Of a stretch of 64,000 nucleotides of DNA, positions 1 to 11,139 are shown piece after piece. Every line of letters begins with the position of its first letter. Position 1 is the stretch's first letter. This stretch comes from Alviniconcha marisindica (lineage: Eukaryota > Mollusca > Gastropoda > Provannidae), in contig JABMCL010000742.1 of the NCBI GenBank assembly GCA_018857735.1, positions 335,001-399,000 on the forward strand, read 5' to 3'. The notes under the pieces were generated by a model, which searched no databases, was not told the DNA's origin, and was given only the letters and a program-made list of their open reading frames with translations. The position numbers and the translations under genes are program-made.

Positions 1-458
1 GTTGGTGCCACATGTAACGTAATGGCTGGTTGGTGCCATATGTAACGTAACGGCTGGTTGGTGCCATATGTAACGTAACGGCTGGTTGGTGCCACATGTA
101 ACGTAATGGCTGGTTGGTGCCACATGTAACGTAATGGCTGGTTGGTGCCACATGTAACGTAATGGCTGGTTGGTGCCACATGTAACGTAATGGCTGGTTG
201 GTGCCACATGCAACGTAATGGCTGGTTGGTGCCACATGTAACGTAATGGCTGGTTGGTGCCATATTAACGTAATGGCTGGTTGGTGCCACATGTAACGTA
301 ATGGCTGGTTGGTGCCACATGTAACGTAATGGCTGGTTGGTGCCATATGTAACGTAATGGCTGGTTGGTGCCATATGTAACGTAATGGCTGGTTGGTGCC
401 ATATGTAACGTAATGGCTGGTTGGTGCCACATGTAACGTAATGGCTGGTTGGTGCCAT
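1..458. repeat. 28-bp minisatellite, about 16 copies
   Basis: A 28-bp unit containing GGTTGGTGCCACATGTAACG is repeated head to tail from the left edge to about 458, with few substitutions (CATATG for CACATG, one 1-base deletion near 265). There are no spacers. The array continues beyond the left edge, so its true length is unknown. No gene is associated with it in the window. Confidence 0.95.
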
Positions 459-1050
459 AATTATCAGCCCTACTAGCAGTGTCCTGAAGTGTGTACCTTG
501 TCTTCATACTTTAGTGTACTCTTCTTTTTGTTGTTTAGGATTTCTGTGTGTATGCGCTCGTCAAATTGAATCCCTCCCTGTGGTGTGAATGACGTGATGC
601 TAACTAGAATCAAACACATACAATGCGAAAACAACAACAACAACAACAAACCCTATTTATTATGAAAAAACACACACAACTACGCGAATATTCAGAGAAA
701 GGCCCTTTTTCAAAGTTACGAAAGGACAGTTAAACGGTGAAAGTGAGATGCAGAATTTTGGTTGAGCTGTTTTGTTATGTTGTTTCGGTGTCCAATGTTT
801 GTCATAATAAACAGCGTTCTTTTTAACCTTTTTACGCTAGCAGTCTTTGTTTAAGATTTCTTGATGCCAGATAGAACTAACTGAACTGTATCCTAATAAT
901 AAAATAAAAACATCTTAAATTTTCTGAGCGCTATTCTCTAACCAGTTGAACTCACTGCGCTGTACAAACAACTTGCGACAAAAATTTACATTAACATAGA
1001 TTAATTTTCAGCAAACAGAACGTTAAATATTGTAGTCTACCATTGTAGTC
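459..1050. other. Gene-free stretch with a SINE-like tail
   Basis: No exon is supported here. At about 893-972 the sequence runs from an A/T-rich (TAA)-type tail through GAGCGCTATTCTC to CTCACTGCGCTGTAC. This is the reverse complement of the 3' part of the short interspersed family also seen near 17.1, 31.1, 42.5, 43.1 and 60.3 kb. The rest is A/T-rich with no recognisable signal. Confidence 0.5.
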
Positions 1051-1121
<71 letters not shown>

Positions 1122-1124
1122 CCT

Positions 1125-1169
<45 letters not shown>

Positions 1170-1200
1170 ACACACACACACACCACACAACACACACACA

Positions 1201-1240
<40 letters not shown>

Positions 1241-1568
1241 CCTCTCTCTCTCTCTCTCCCTCCACACACACACACACACCACAGCACGCATCATCACGCA
1301 CGCACGCACGCACCCACCGACCCCCCCCCCCCCACACACACACACACACACGCACGCACGCATTCACGCACGCACGCACGCATCCCCCACACAACACGCA
1401 CGCACGCACGCACCCCCCCCCCCCCACACACACCACATACACACGCACGCATTCACGCACGCACCACCCCCGCCCACGCACGACGCATTCACGCACGCAC
1501 GCACGCATTCACGCACGCACGCACACACACCACCCACACACACACACATACACACGCACGCACCCACA

Positions 1569-1606
<38 letters not shown>

Positions 1607-1844
1607 CAGCACGCACGCATTCACGCACGCACGCACGCACCCCCCCCACCCCCACATACACACACACGCACGCACCAGACCACACACACACACACACACG
1701 ACACACGCATCGCACGCACCCCACCCACCCACACACACACATACACACGCACGCACGCACGCATTCTCGCACGCACGCACCCACCCACCCACACCCACAC
1801 ATACACACGCACGCACGCACGCACCCCCCCCCCCAACACACACA

Positions 1845-1877
<33 letters not shown>

Positions 1878-1880
1878 CAT
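1051..1880. repeat. Compound CA / CACG / CT microsatellite block
   Basis: About 830 bp of (CA)n, (CACG)n, (CT)n and short C runs. All open frames across it are low-complexity translations of the repeat (Cys-Val, Thr-His, Arg-Glu) and are not genes. Confidence 0.95.
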
Positions 1881-2447
1881 GGCAATTTTGATTTGAGTTC
1901 ACCTCTAGGAGCGACAGCCAGAGCCCACAGCACCCAATTCTTCGTTCCCCAAGACCGTCAGTACACGACACGGAACAGCACATGACCTCACTTGCACTGC
2001 ATCTACCTTTTTTTCTTTTTCTTTTTCTTTTTTTCATTTTTGTCGGCTAAAGGAAGCGACTCCGAAATAAGACAACATCTGAGAAGAGACATGAAGTTGA
2101 TCGCTGCTGAATCATATCGAGAAACTGTCATAGGTTCAAGGGAATTTTTCTTTCATTCAGCGGAACATTTCAATAATAGTATGTCATTATTACGATGCTT
2201 CTTCTCCAGCGGACGTTTCGTATCATTCAGCGGAACATTTCAGCTTCATGGAAACGCTTCATTTCACCAAGCTTTTGAAAGGGTTCCTTCATCCTTATCA
2301 TCCCTCAGATAGGCAGCTAATACCTGATACCATAAGTGTATGGATGAGTGTTGCGTGAGACTGTTTCCATGTGTGGGTGAAATCGACGGACTTTCAGTAA
2401 CGTGCAAGCAACTTTCAGTTTTGGAAGTATAATTTATAAGTTTGGGC
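1881..2447. other. Unassigned stretch
   Basis: No exon can be supported. A short direct repeat (CGTTTCGTATCATTCAGCGG-like and TTTCATTCAGCGGAACATTT) occurs around 2150-2250, both parts containing CATTCAGCGGAACATTTCA. A plus-strand open frame of about 100 codons around 1992-2312 has no recognisable domain. Confidence 0.4.
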
Positions 2448-2590
2448 CCATTTCTAATAATAATAGTAAAAATATTTGTAAAGCGCAAAATCTTGTCCAT
2501 AGAGACTATTCTAAGCGCGCGCTCGCGCGCACACACATACACACACACACAAGCCCGCATGCACGCACGCACGCACACATGCGCGCACCA
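2448..2590 (+). mobile_element. Short interspersed element ending in a CA tract (copy 1)
   Basis: An AATAATAGTAAAAATATTTG leader is followed by AAAGCGCAAAATCTTGTCC, then a TAGAGACTATTCTAAGCGCG block running into alternating purine-pyrimidine and (CA)n. The same ordered blocks recur at about 43175-43260, 45195-45300 and 46280-46340, each next to CA/GT-rich sequence. This supports a dispersed element that carries or seeds microsatellites. Confidence 0.6.
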
Positions 2591-2599
2591 GTCAGTCTC

Positions 2600-2759
2600 C
2601 GCTGGCCCACACAAATACAACAGCTAGTAAATGATCGATACTCTCAACAACAACAAATTGAATCTGTCTCCCTCCCCCCCCTCCCCCCCCCCCAAACACA
2701 CACACACACACACATCGCTGCTTCTCTTGCCTGGATCTCTCATTCCCCCCCCCCCCCCC
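2600..2759. repeat. CA microsatellite and poly-C tracts
   Basis: C-rich homopolymer runs near 2675-2692 and 2745-2759 and a short (CA)n. They form the left flank of the inverted-repeat element that starts at 2760. Confidence 0.85.
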
Positions 2760-3114
2760 ATCATTGGCAGGAGCTGCCATAAGCATCATTTTTGTCGCGA
2801 CAAACACGTCTTTGTCGCGACAAAACACGTCTTTTATCGCGACAAAAGTATGCTCGCGGCGACAAAACGTGTTTGTGGTGACAAAAGTTTTGTCGTGACA
2901 AGCATACTTTTGTCGCGACAAAAGACATGTTTTGTCTCGACAAACACGTCTTTGTCGCGACAAACGTAAGCTTGTCGCGACAAACGTGTTGCGACAAACA
3001 TACTTTTGTCGAGACAAAAGACGTGTTTTGTCGCGACAAACACGTACACGTGTTTGTCGCGACAAAACTTTTGTCGTGACAGAAATGGTACTTGTGGCAG
3101 CTCCCGCCAATGAT
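2760..3114. mobile_element. Palindrome-rich element with 24-bp terminal inverted repeats
   Basis: The left end ATCATTGGCAGGAGCTGCC.. (2760-2783) matches the reverse complement of the right end (3091-3114) at 22 of 24 positions. The interior is about 16 variants of the palindrome TTTGTCGCGACAAA, alternating with ACGTGT/ACACGT blocks, so almost the whole element can fold back on itself. It has no coding capacity and is flanked by poly-C on both sides. This looks like a non-autonomous DNA transposon (MITE or foldback type). The family is not one I can name. Confidence 0.7.
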
Positions 3115-3131
3115 ACCCCCCCCCCCCCCCA

Positions 3132-3180
<49 letters not shown>
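3115..3180. repeat. Poly-C run and CA microsatellite
   Basis: A C homopolymer of about 14 followed by roughly 25 CA dinucleotides. It is the right flank of the inverted-repeat element. Confidence 0.95.
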
Positions 3181-3181
<1 letters not shown>

Positions 3182-3296
3182 TGTCCCCTCCCTCCCTGCC
3201 CTGTCCTTATCCAGGTGCATCCGTCTACATTCGACAAGCCATACACACAGACACGCCACCTTTTTTCAGACAAAATACTAAAGGCTACTGGAAGGT

Positions 3297-3430
3297 TTGG
3301 GCACACAGTAAGGTTTTGAGGTGGGATTTGAACACATACCGTAACCCTCTGCGCGTGTTGCAGTTGGGCACTCAGGAAGGTTTTGAGGAGGGATTTGAAC
3401 ACACACCGTAACCCTGTGCGCGTGTTGCAG
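3297..3430 (+). repeat. 67-bp tandem duplication of the globin 3' splice site
   Basis: Two 67-bp copies (3297-3363 and 3364-3430) each end in GCGTGTTGCAG and are each followed by TTG. The second copy abuts the globin exon at 3431. The duplication therefore ends exactly at the splice junction and supplies a second, equally good acceptor 67 bp upstream. Confidence 0.85.
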
Positions 3431-3679
3431 TTGATCAAGGACTCCTTCCTGCTGGCCGTGAAGGACACGCTGGGGGACCGCTACACGGCGCACATGGAGG
3501 TCATCTACGAGAACACCATCACCTTCATCCTCAACACCCTCATCGACGGCTTCGGGGGGAACCAGCAGGTAGAACCCGCCACCGCTAGGCAGAAGGCCGA
3601 CGGAGGGAGGGAACAGGGGAATGGACATGGACTGCTTGGCCACAACGCCTCGCAGCCGGGCCCTTCAGAACTGAAGTGA
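3431..3679 (+). CDS. Globin, last coding exon (G7.0 intron to C-terminus)
   Basis: The exon opens in phase 0 after TTGCAG and reads LIKDSFLLAVKDTLGDRY and on to FILNTLIDGF. This has the spacing of the end of helix G and helix H of animal globins, with the LG(x)nFT-like turn seen in haemoglobin and neuroglobin. Its start matches the conserved G7.0 intron position of globin genes. About 46 residues resemble globin. Translation can then continue to TGA at 3677-3679, giving a Gly/Gln-rich tail, or splice at CAG|GTAGAA after 3568. I prefer the read-through last exon because the globin fold is already complete. The proximal and distal histidines lie on upstream exons outside the window, so haem binding cannot be judged, nor can the subtype (cytoglobin-like, globin X-like). 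The acceptor is tandemly duplicated just upstream. Confidence 0.7.
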   Translation: MIKDSFLLAVKDTLGDRYTAHMEVIYENTITFILNTLIDGFGGNQQVEPATARQKADGGREQGNGHGLLGHNASQPGPSELK

Positions 3680-4130
3680 ACCGGGTCGGGGGAGGTGGGG
3701 AGGGAGGGGAGGATGGGGGGGGGGGGGGGTGTCGCCGACTCTCATCTCCTTGTGTGCATTCAGTGAAAGGTGTCTGACGATGTGAGAGCGTGTGGGAACA
3801 GGCACTGGAAAGGTCAAAGCTGTATGACGAAATGAAGGAACGTACAGTACTGGGGTCAAGGCTGTATGACGAAGTGAGGGAACGTGGGAACGGACACTGA
3901 TACGGTCAAGGCTGTATGACGAAATGAAGGAACGTACAGTACTGGGGTCAAGGCTGTGTGACGAAGTGAGGGAACGTGGGAACGGACACTGATAAGGTCA
4001 AGGCTGCATGACGAGTTGAAGGAACGTGGGAATGGACATTAATAAGGTCAAGGCTGCATGACGAGTTGAGGGAACGTGGGAACGGACACTGATAAGGTGA
4101 AAGCTGCATGACGAAATTGTGTGTGTGTGG
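3680..4130. repeat. About 50-bp minisatellite downstream of the globin exon
   Basis: After a G-rich run (3712-3732), units carrying TATGACGAAGTGAGGGAACG and GACACTGATAAGGTCAAGGC repeat about seven times from 3771 to 4125 with moderate divergence. No coding signal. Confidence 0.85.
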
Positions 4131-4204
4131 AGGGGGGGGGGGAATTTTGTGTTACTAGTTCCGGAGTGCGGTGTCTTTTTCCATGTTACGCGTATCAACA
4201 GAGA

Positions 4205-4381
4205 AAAGACGATGGCTATTTGAGCGGCATTGGACTCAACAATAACCAGACGATGGCTATTTGAGCGGCATTGGACTCAACAATAATCAGACGATGGCTA
4301 TTTGAGCGGCATTGGACTCAACAATAATCAGACGATGGCTGTTTGAGCGGCATTGGCCGACTCAACAATAATCAGACGATG
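4205..4381. repeat. 41-bp tandem repeat, 4 copies
   Basis: Units beginning AGACGATGGCTATTTGAGCG and ending in CTCAACAATAATC are repeated four times. The last copy has a 4-bp insertion. Confidence 0.9.
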
Positions 4382-5188
4382 ACACGATTGCTGCTTTTTG
4401 AACGTTTCTACTTGCACATCATGTGTTTGCCTCAGCAAGCGTTTGCTTACGGCTTGTTCTTAGTAATCATCTGTCTTTTGTTACTGTCTGTGTAACTGTA
4501 GGGTTTTACAGAGGTTGTATAACTGTAATGCATGGGTGGAAGTTGTTAATTCTTCAAATAGAGAAGGCCGGGGTTCAGGGACGGGGGTAAATGGGGCAAC
4601 GCCCCTTTTCCCACTGAGCACTTTTAGCAAAATGTGTGGTTGTTTTGTGGCTTCTCCTTGCAACAAAAGTTAAACTGAGAACAAACACATCAAAGGCTAT
4701 TGTTGGGAATATTTAAATTATATGTGTAAATGAAGCTGAATAACTCATATCACCAAGTGTATATGATGAACAGTTACAGAACAAAGTACAGGTTAACCAA
4801 GTCTCACTCCCCAGACATTTGGACAGGACTCTCAATGTAATACAAACTGAAATAAATCACAACGAAGAAATTTCTTACTTCAAAGGTTCATTTGCATTAG
4901 TATCCAAGTATTATAACTTTACTAGTACTACTACATAATCATACTGACCTTACTTAACAGATGCAGATGTAGGCTGCTTCCTACTCCACATTGAATGTGC
5001 CTCACTAAAGTTATTAATACTATAATAGTAACTACTGCAACTAGTGGTTTCACTTTTCAGTGGGATACACTCCTTGTCTTTGCAACATGCATATTGTCCA
5101 CTGTCGTGAGTGTCAGTGTCACTGAACTTCCATTCAACTTCTGGTTATAAAAAAAAATCCGCTGTCATTGTTTCCCTTTCCCTTTAAA
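4382..5188. other. A/T-rich gene-free stretch
   Basis: No exon, RNA gene or tandem repeat is recognised. Confidence 0.5.
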
Positions 5189-5749
5189 CTATTCTAAGTC
5201 GTTGCTCTTGATCCTCTGTCTATGGTTCTCAGGTTGCAAGAGCCCTCTGTCTATGGGTATCGACTTATACGAGGTTTCTTGAAGAAGGATCTGATGTCCA
5301 CCTCCGAGCCCAATTCCTTTCTCCTTTTCATTGGTTTTCTGGTTTATAATTTTTAGTTTTTTAGTTGCAACTCTCGGCTCATCGAACTTTCGACACCAAT
5401 GTCGAAACGGTACTCCGTCCGCGTCCACCTCCTGAATCCACTTCCAGTTCCATTTGTTTTTTACATTTTTGTCAATGGCGACGGAAAGCCCTCTGGCAAA
5501 CAAGGCATTTTTTTCGAACTGCTCTGTACTCTTCAGATGTATAAAGCAGGGATCCCGCCAATTCACAACAATTTTCACCACTTCCGGCAACGCGTGCGCA
5601 CGCGTTAGCTTCAGAAAACATTGATCTGCAAGTGGTCGGGTGTATGGATTGGACCGATTGCGGAACGAAATCAAAACAAAAATATATTTTTTTATTCTTT
5701 TTATTCTGGAAATTGTCAAAATACGGAGATTTCCGTATGCGCATTTCAA
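5189..5749 (-). pseudogene. Transposon-like ORF fragment (zinc-finger N-terminal region)
   Basis: An intronless open frame of about 186 codons. Its central part (KNVKNKWNWKWIQEVDADG, then VPFRHWCRKFDEP) resembles from memory the start of uncharacterised repetitive 'KWKW...WCRK..EPG' proteins of invertebrates and fish, which carry a BED/ZMYM-like zinc finger and are thought to be transposon derived. The expected Cys-x2-Cys...His finger after the EP motif is not present, because the reading diverges into a basic stretch. It is therefore a decayed or truncated copy rather than a functional gene. A neighbouring 29-bp array starts within 100 bp. A random open frame remains possible. Confidence 0.35.
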
Positions 5750-5837
5750 TTTTACGAATCTACATATAAATACGGACGTACTTTCACGCTTGGTAATGTC
5801 ATCACGTTTTTAATATTCACAATGGGGATCATAAATG

Positions 5838-6445
5838 TGTCTTGTATTGCATTGAATTGAATTGTGTTGTAGTGCATGCATTGAATTGTATTGCGTTGAA
5901 GTGCATGCATTGAATTGTATTGCATTGTATTGCATGCACTGAATTGTATTGCGTTGATTTGTGCATGCATTGAATTGTAGTGCATGCACTGAATTGTATT
6001 GCGTTGAAGTGCATGCATTGAATTGTATTGCGTTGAAGTGCATGCATTGAATTGTATTGCGTTGAAATGCATGCACTGAATTGTATTGCGTTGAAGTGCA
6101 TGCACTGAATTGTATTGCGTTGAAGTGCATGCACTGAATTGTATTGCGTTGAAGTGCATGCATTGAATTGTATTGCGTTGAAGTGCATGCATTGAATTGT
6201 AGTGCATGCATTGAATTGTATTGAATTGTAGTGCATGCATTGAATTGTAGTGCATGCATTGAATTGTATTGCGTTGAAGTGCATGCATTGAATTGTAGTG
6301 CATGCATTGAATTGTATTGCGTTGAAGTGCATGCACTGAATTGTATTGCGTTGAAGTGCATGCACTGAATTGTATTGCGTTGAAGTGCACTGCATTGAAT
6401 TGTAGTGCATGCATTGAATTGTATTGCGTTGAAGTGCACTGCATC
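5838..6445. repeat. Modular 13-29-bp tandem array
   Basis: About 600 bp built of two modules, GTGCATGCATTGAATTGTA and TTGCGTTGAA, in variable order, repeated more than 20 times. The GTGCATGCA(C/T) module contains the palindrome TGCATGCA. Low divergence between copies suggests recent expansion. Confidence 0.95.
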
Positions 6446-6461
6446 GCATGGCATCGACAAG

Positions 6462-6535
6462 CCGGGCTGTATATATATAGGCTGTATATATATAGGCTGT
6501 ATATATATAGGCTGTATATATATAGGCTAGCACAG
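6462..6535. repeat. 16-bp tandem repeat, 4 copies
   Basis: GGCTGTATATATATA units directly abut the preceding array. Confidence 0.95.
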
Positions 6536-6547
6536 CGTTAAAACGCC

Positions 6548-7135
6548 GGACAGAGTTCAGGAGCTGTGTGAAAGTCGAGGTGGCCGTCCTGGGCCCCCAT
6601 CCCTAACCAGCCTACGGTTTCTGTGGACGTAAAGCAACAATAAACCAAAAGCGCCGGCACAGTTCAGGAGCTGTGTGAAAGTCGAGGTGGCCGTTCTGAA
6701 CTTCCGTCCCTAATAAGCCTACGGTTTCTGTGGACGTAAAGCAACACTCAACCAAAGCGCCGGACGTGTGGTCTGGACGGCGCGGGTTCGATCCCCGGCA
6801 GCGCTGTGGCTGGCGTAGGCCGACTGCTGTCCAGGCTTCGTGAGGGAACCCGTCAGGGAAACGAACTCACACGTAACTTTCCAGGGAACGCTCGTCCATC
6901 ATCGTATTATTATCGTCATGTTTGGTTACTGACAACTTTGGTTTATTCACTGAAATTGCTGTATGTAAATTCTTGCGTGTTTGGCGGTCGTATGGCCCGA
7001 AACCTTTTTTAATTTTGTCCTTTGTATGTGTTTATACATTTTTCTGCAGCTTTTTGTACGGCGCATTGTGTCCTAGATCTTGCTAGGGATCATGCGCCAT
7101 AGAAATGTCCATTATTATTATCATTATTATTAGCT
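6548..7135 (+). mobile_element. Composite SINE with tRNA-like B box and (TTA)n tail
   Basis: Two copies (6548-6645 and 6660-6755) of a block starting GTTCAGGAGCTGTGTGAAAG and ending GTGGACGTAAAGCAACA are followed by GGGTTCGATCCCCGG (6783-6800), a good RNA polymerase III B box. A T-rich body follows, then a 3' part containing GGCGCATTGTG and CATGCGCCATAG and a (TTA)n-like tail near 7110-7130. This order (promoter-like head, body, simple tail) fits a tRNA-derived SINE. The head block is shared with the elements at 27270-27446 and 57802-57983. Confidence 0.6.
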
Positions 7136-8322
7136 CGCTGGGCCACTGCTGGTTCGTCCTTGGCCAAAAAGAATGGACGTAGTGCGCGCGTTAGCTGATG
7201 GGTCTGCTAAAAAAATAAAAAATGTTTTAAATGAAGAAAGATTAAATACAGGCAAAGAACATTCCGCGGAGGCTTTCACGTAATCATCGAATGCGAGAAA
7301 AAAAATTCACCACAACCACGCATCGAGCGATTGAAGCCTACCTCTATAAAGCAGGCACGGGACAGGAACCACGCGGGAACGTTCTGTCACTAGCATCCAG
7401 TGAGGTTTCCGAATGGGGCCTCACGTGCTCTGTCTAGTCTGCCTTCAAAGGCATTCGCGTCACCATCATTGCGTCACCATCACTGCGCCGGTCGATTTGT
7501 CGATTCGTTTCAGAATTCTGCTTTGTACGGGACCAAGAAAAGAAACGCGAACATTTCTGAGGAATTATTTTTGCGCATTAGAACTGGCTTTAAATACTTT
7601 TTCGGGCACCTGTGCTGACAGAGAATATTGACATAATGGCTGCTTTTTTTGTCTTTTCTCCCTTTTTTGTAAAGTGTCTCTCGGTGCTTCTCTGGCGGTC
7701 AATTCGGTCTGACGCACTTAGGACTTGACGGAACACGGATGACGGCTACAATTCACGGCGAAACCTCCCACCTGTGATACGGGCATCACAAACAGAACAA
7801 GCACCGTTAACGATTTCACATTTTTTCACCTACTTCAGGTCGGTCAATGGGTCTACTGTGACGATTATTGGGCGCACAATTTTGCTCGGAATAAGAAGCA
7901 ACAGGGTATTGAGCGCTTTGCCAATTGTCGCGGCTATCCAAGCCAAACTGGCAGAGACTACGTGCACAACCGGAATAGGAATTCCGTTTTTGTTAAAACC
8001 GTGCTTCTCAGTATTGCTAGCGAAGGAGTGAGCGAGTGGAAAAAGTGCATCGAATGGAATACGTGTGGAAATCACACCGTCACGATATGCCTCAAACAAC
8101 GGGGGCTCGTGCCCTCGCTCGCACACACACACACATATCACCTTTGATGTTGTGGAATGTAATGTGTAGAATGTCAAGGAGTGGCCGGTGGCGTTGACAC
8201 TGAACAGAATGAGGCAGCTGCAGTTTGAAAGCCCCGTTTCTTTTCCTCTTGGACCCAACTTTAGGTATAAATGCGACGGAAGGGGAAAGCGAGCGCGAGT
8301 TAGATGGTGCTTTGGGTGGCGA
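7136..8322. other. Gene-free stretch
   Basis: No exon is supported. The segment 8270-8330 (GAGTTAGATGGTGCTT.. GGTGGCGATC) resembles 40815-40880 and is a short dispersed repeat of unknown type. Confidence 0.4.
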
Positions 8323-8412
8323 TCCGTCGTCTGAAGTCCTCTTTAGCTCAACCCGTCGTCTGAAGTCCTCTTTAGCTTAATTCGTCGTTTTAAGTCCTCT
8401 TTAGCTTAATCT
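8323..8412. repeat. About 30-bp tandem repeat, 3 copies
   Basis: Units of CGTCGTCTGAAGTCCTCTTT followed by AGCTYAA, with a third degenerate copy. Confidence 0.85.
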
Positions 8413-8642
8413 CAGGGCTGTGGAAATGAAGCCGTCTTCTTTGCAGGTGCCTCCTTGGTCAGTCTGTAGGTAGTGAAAAGTCATATCCCTTGGTGCAAGT
8501 TTGGTGTAAGCAACACCTGATCCGTATCATTACAGTGAAGGGGCATCTGTAACATGGCTCCTTCACCCAACACTGTACCACCCACAAGATATAAAAACAA
8601 AAACAAAAACACGATGAAATACATTTTGTCTTTTTTTAATTT

Positions 8643-8667
8643 TTTATTCACTTGTTTTTATTTTATT
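8643..8667 (-). terminator. Candidate poly(A) signals, cluster
   Basis: On the minus strand there are three AATAAA hexamers within 25 bp (8643-8648, 8657-8662, 8662-8667), with an A/T-rich context. They could end a long 3' UTR of the poly(A) polymerase gene. A similar candidate lies at 10569-10574. The choice cannot be made without transcripts. Confidence 0.25.
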
Positions 8668-10568
8668 TTCGTGCTCAAGCTTGCTTGCAACACACATGTT
8701 CAATGCACAACCCCTTCTTACTGTAGCATACTTGCACAAATCCAAACTGCTCGCATCATGTTGTTCCCTCTACATTCACACACAGCTGTCACAAAACACT
8801 AGCATAATAATGAGCACTGCATAAACTCTTGCTGAAGTTGGCATCACGGTCAAGTACTTGCCCATCCTCCTCCGTCTTTCATGCGGTGTTGTTTTTGTTA
8901 CTGAACACCACCCGACAGTCAAACCAATGTTATATTCACGAGTTCTCCAACACGGTGCAAAATCCTGTAACATTTGAACTATACACACATACAACGTGTC
9001 TGGTGGACTGGCACTCTCCCACACTCCCATCCTTGCTGTCCAGCTACAGAGGATGGCAGAGAGCGCGGCTCGGAGTGTGGTACTCTCCCTACAACTTGAA
9101 ATTTGGGCCATTTGTAATAACGATGACTTTATCTGCACCCCTCCCCTAACCCCGCCTGGCAGCCATTGCTCATAGTCCCGTGGGTAAGCTTGTACAACTT
9201 ATTAAAAAGAAAGAAAAAAATGTTTTGTTTTTGTTTAGTATCACCTTTCTGTGAACAGACATAAAACACTGATTGAAAACACCGACTGCCTGACAGTGCT
9301 ATGAAAAACGGAAAAAAATCACCGAAATGAATGAAACAATTTGACGTACCACTACTACTACTACCGGTGCTAAATCCTGCACCCCCCCCCCCCCCCAGAA
9401 AGATGCAAATACCCATTCCAGGTGAAAACGTTTGGTTCGGACCAAGCTGTCATCAGGGTGCTACACAGCTCACTGTGCAAACAGGAGCCACAAAGCGTCC
9501 GCAGTTTATATATACTTTTTTTCTTTTTCTTTTTAAAATCAACAACAAAACTCACAGACTACCCCACCATTCTGCCAGCCTTGCTGTGTTCTTTATGCAC
9601 ACACACCTCTTATCCCACAGTTTGTCAATGCAAAAGAAACAGCAACAAAAAAAAGGAAAAAGAAACAAGAGCACAGATCTACTATACTAAACTTCCTCAC
9701 GTACATGAAGTCAACTCTGCAAGGCACAAGGACGGCCGCCTCAAGGGCAGTTCACAGGCTGTCAGACACAGGAAGAGAAAGTGTGCCAACGGCTGTCGGC
9801 ATCACTTCGCTGTGCAGTGGACAGTCATCAGAGTGAAACATGAGCAGCGCGAACAGCCACACTTCTTAGCACCCGGCGCGGCTCAAGAACCACCACCCAC
9901 AGGAAGGGAGAGAATCCATGCTCATGCAAGGTTCGCGTTCCGATGAGAATATAGCGCGAAAAAGGAATCCATTTTACTGCATCTTATGGGCCACACATAG
10001 CAGTCATCCTCAGCCAGTCTCAGCCTTGCCTGCTTGGCAGTGCTGAGCACTGGACCGCAAGGGCTGCTGCCTTGTTTCGTTTCTAGGATGAGATAATAAA
10101 CTAATCTTGAATCTTGAAAAGGGTTATCAGCCGTTCTGGGCTAGACAGGGAGCGTGCTGTGCCACGCCGACTTCCTGACTTCTGGTTCTCCATCAGCACA
10201 CGAGTTTCGGACAGTGTGGATTCTATCACTTCCTGTGGCTACCGGAAGAACGCCGCATGAACCCGAACAGTGCAAGCACCTACCATCCGAAGGACAGCAG
10301 GAGCCACAGCCTTAGCCCTGCTCAAGCGAGTGTTTGGCACATGTATACATGTAGCGCAGAACCACCGAATTTACTCGCAATCTTTCCACATGGGACCCTC
10401 ATCACATGCTGTTATTCATTCAGAATCTCCTCTCTCGCTCAACTCAATCATTGATTTTCATGGCACGTCAATAAGTACACATTTTGAAGGGGTTGTGCAA
10501 ATCACATCGTGCAAAACGCACAGCACTAACATTTTGTTTCTTTGAAGTTTGATACCGCTGAAACATTG

Positions 10569-10574
10569 TTTATT
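10569..10574 (-). terminator. Candidate poly(A) signal
   Basis: AATAAA on the minus strand about 5.1 kb beyond the poly(A) polymerase stop codon. It is one of several possible ends of that transcript. Confidence 0.25.
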
Positions 10575-11099
10575 TCAACATCCATTCATTGTACAGACAC
10601 ACGCACACGGGGAGAAGAGGAGAGAGAACCAACTACAAGTACAACATTAAATGATATTGATGATACAGTACAGAACGTATATGTGATGATGTAGTCACCC
10701 CAGAAATAAGTGAAGTGGTTTCCGTGGAAAAATGCCTTGATGAAAAATAACAGAAGTCACAAAATATAGTTTAATAATTGTCAACAGCTTTTTTCTGCAG
10801 ACTGATAATAACACCTCCAAGTGATTCTTAGTAATTTTACAGAATACAACCATAAGTGCAAAATTTATTTCATGTCTTGATATATACATATATTTACACA
10901 TACCAATAACAAAAAAGAAAGAAAAAGAAGAGAGAAAAAAAAAATGATTTTTTTCCACCAACCTCGTATCTTGCTAAATAACAAGGAAATTGTGTAACAT
11001 AAACAATGCATACAACACTGCTGACTGAACTTAACACACTCACCGATCAAACACATTTCCAATGCCAACCAGTCCTCAACACATATACACACAACAAAG

Positions 11100-11139
<40 letters not shown>

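Noticed and set aside
1..458. CRISPR-like regular 28-bp repeats
   Set aside because: Units are strictly head to tail with no spacers, and the window is animal DNA.
1023..2037. Several Cys-Val or Thr-His open frames
   Set aside because: Direct translations of CA and CACG microsatellites.
6750..6815. tRNA gene
   Set aside because: A good B box is present (GGTTCGATCC), but there is no matching acceptor stem or A box at the right distance. It is better read as the head of a SINE.
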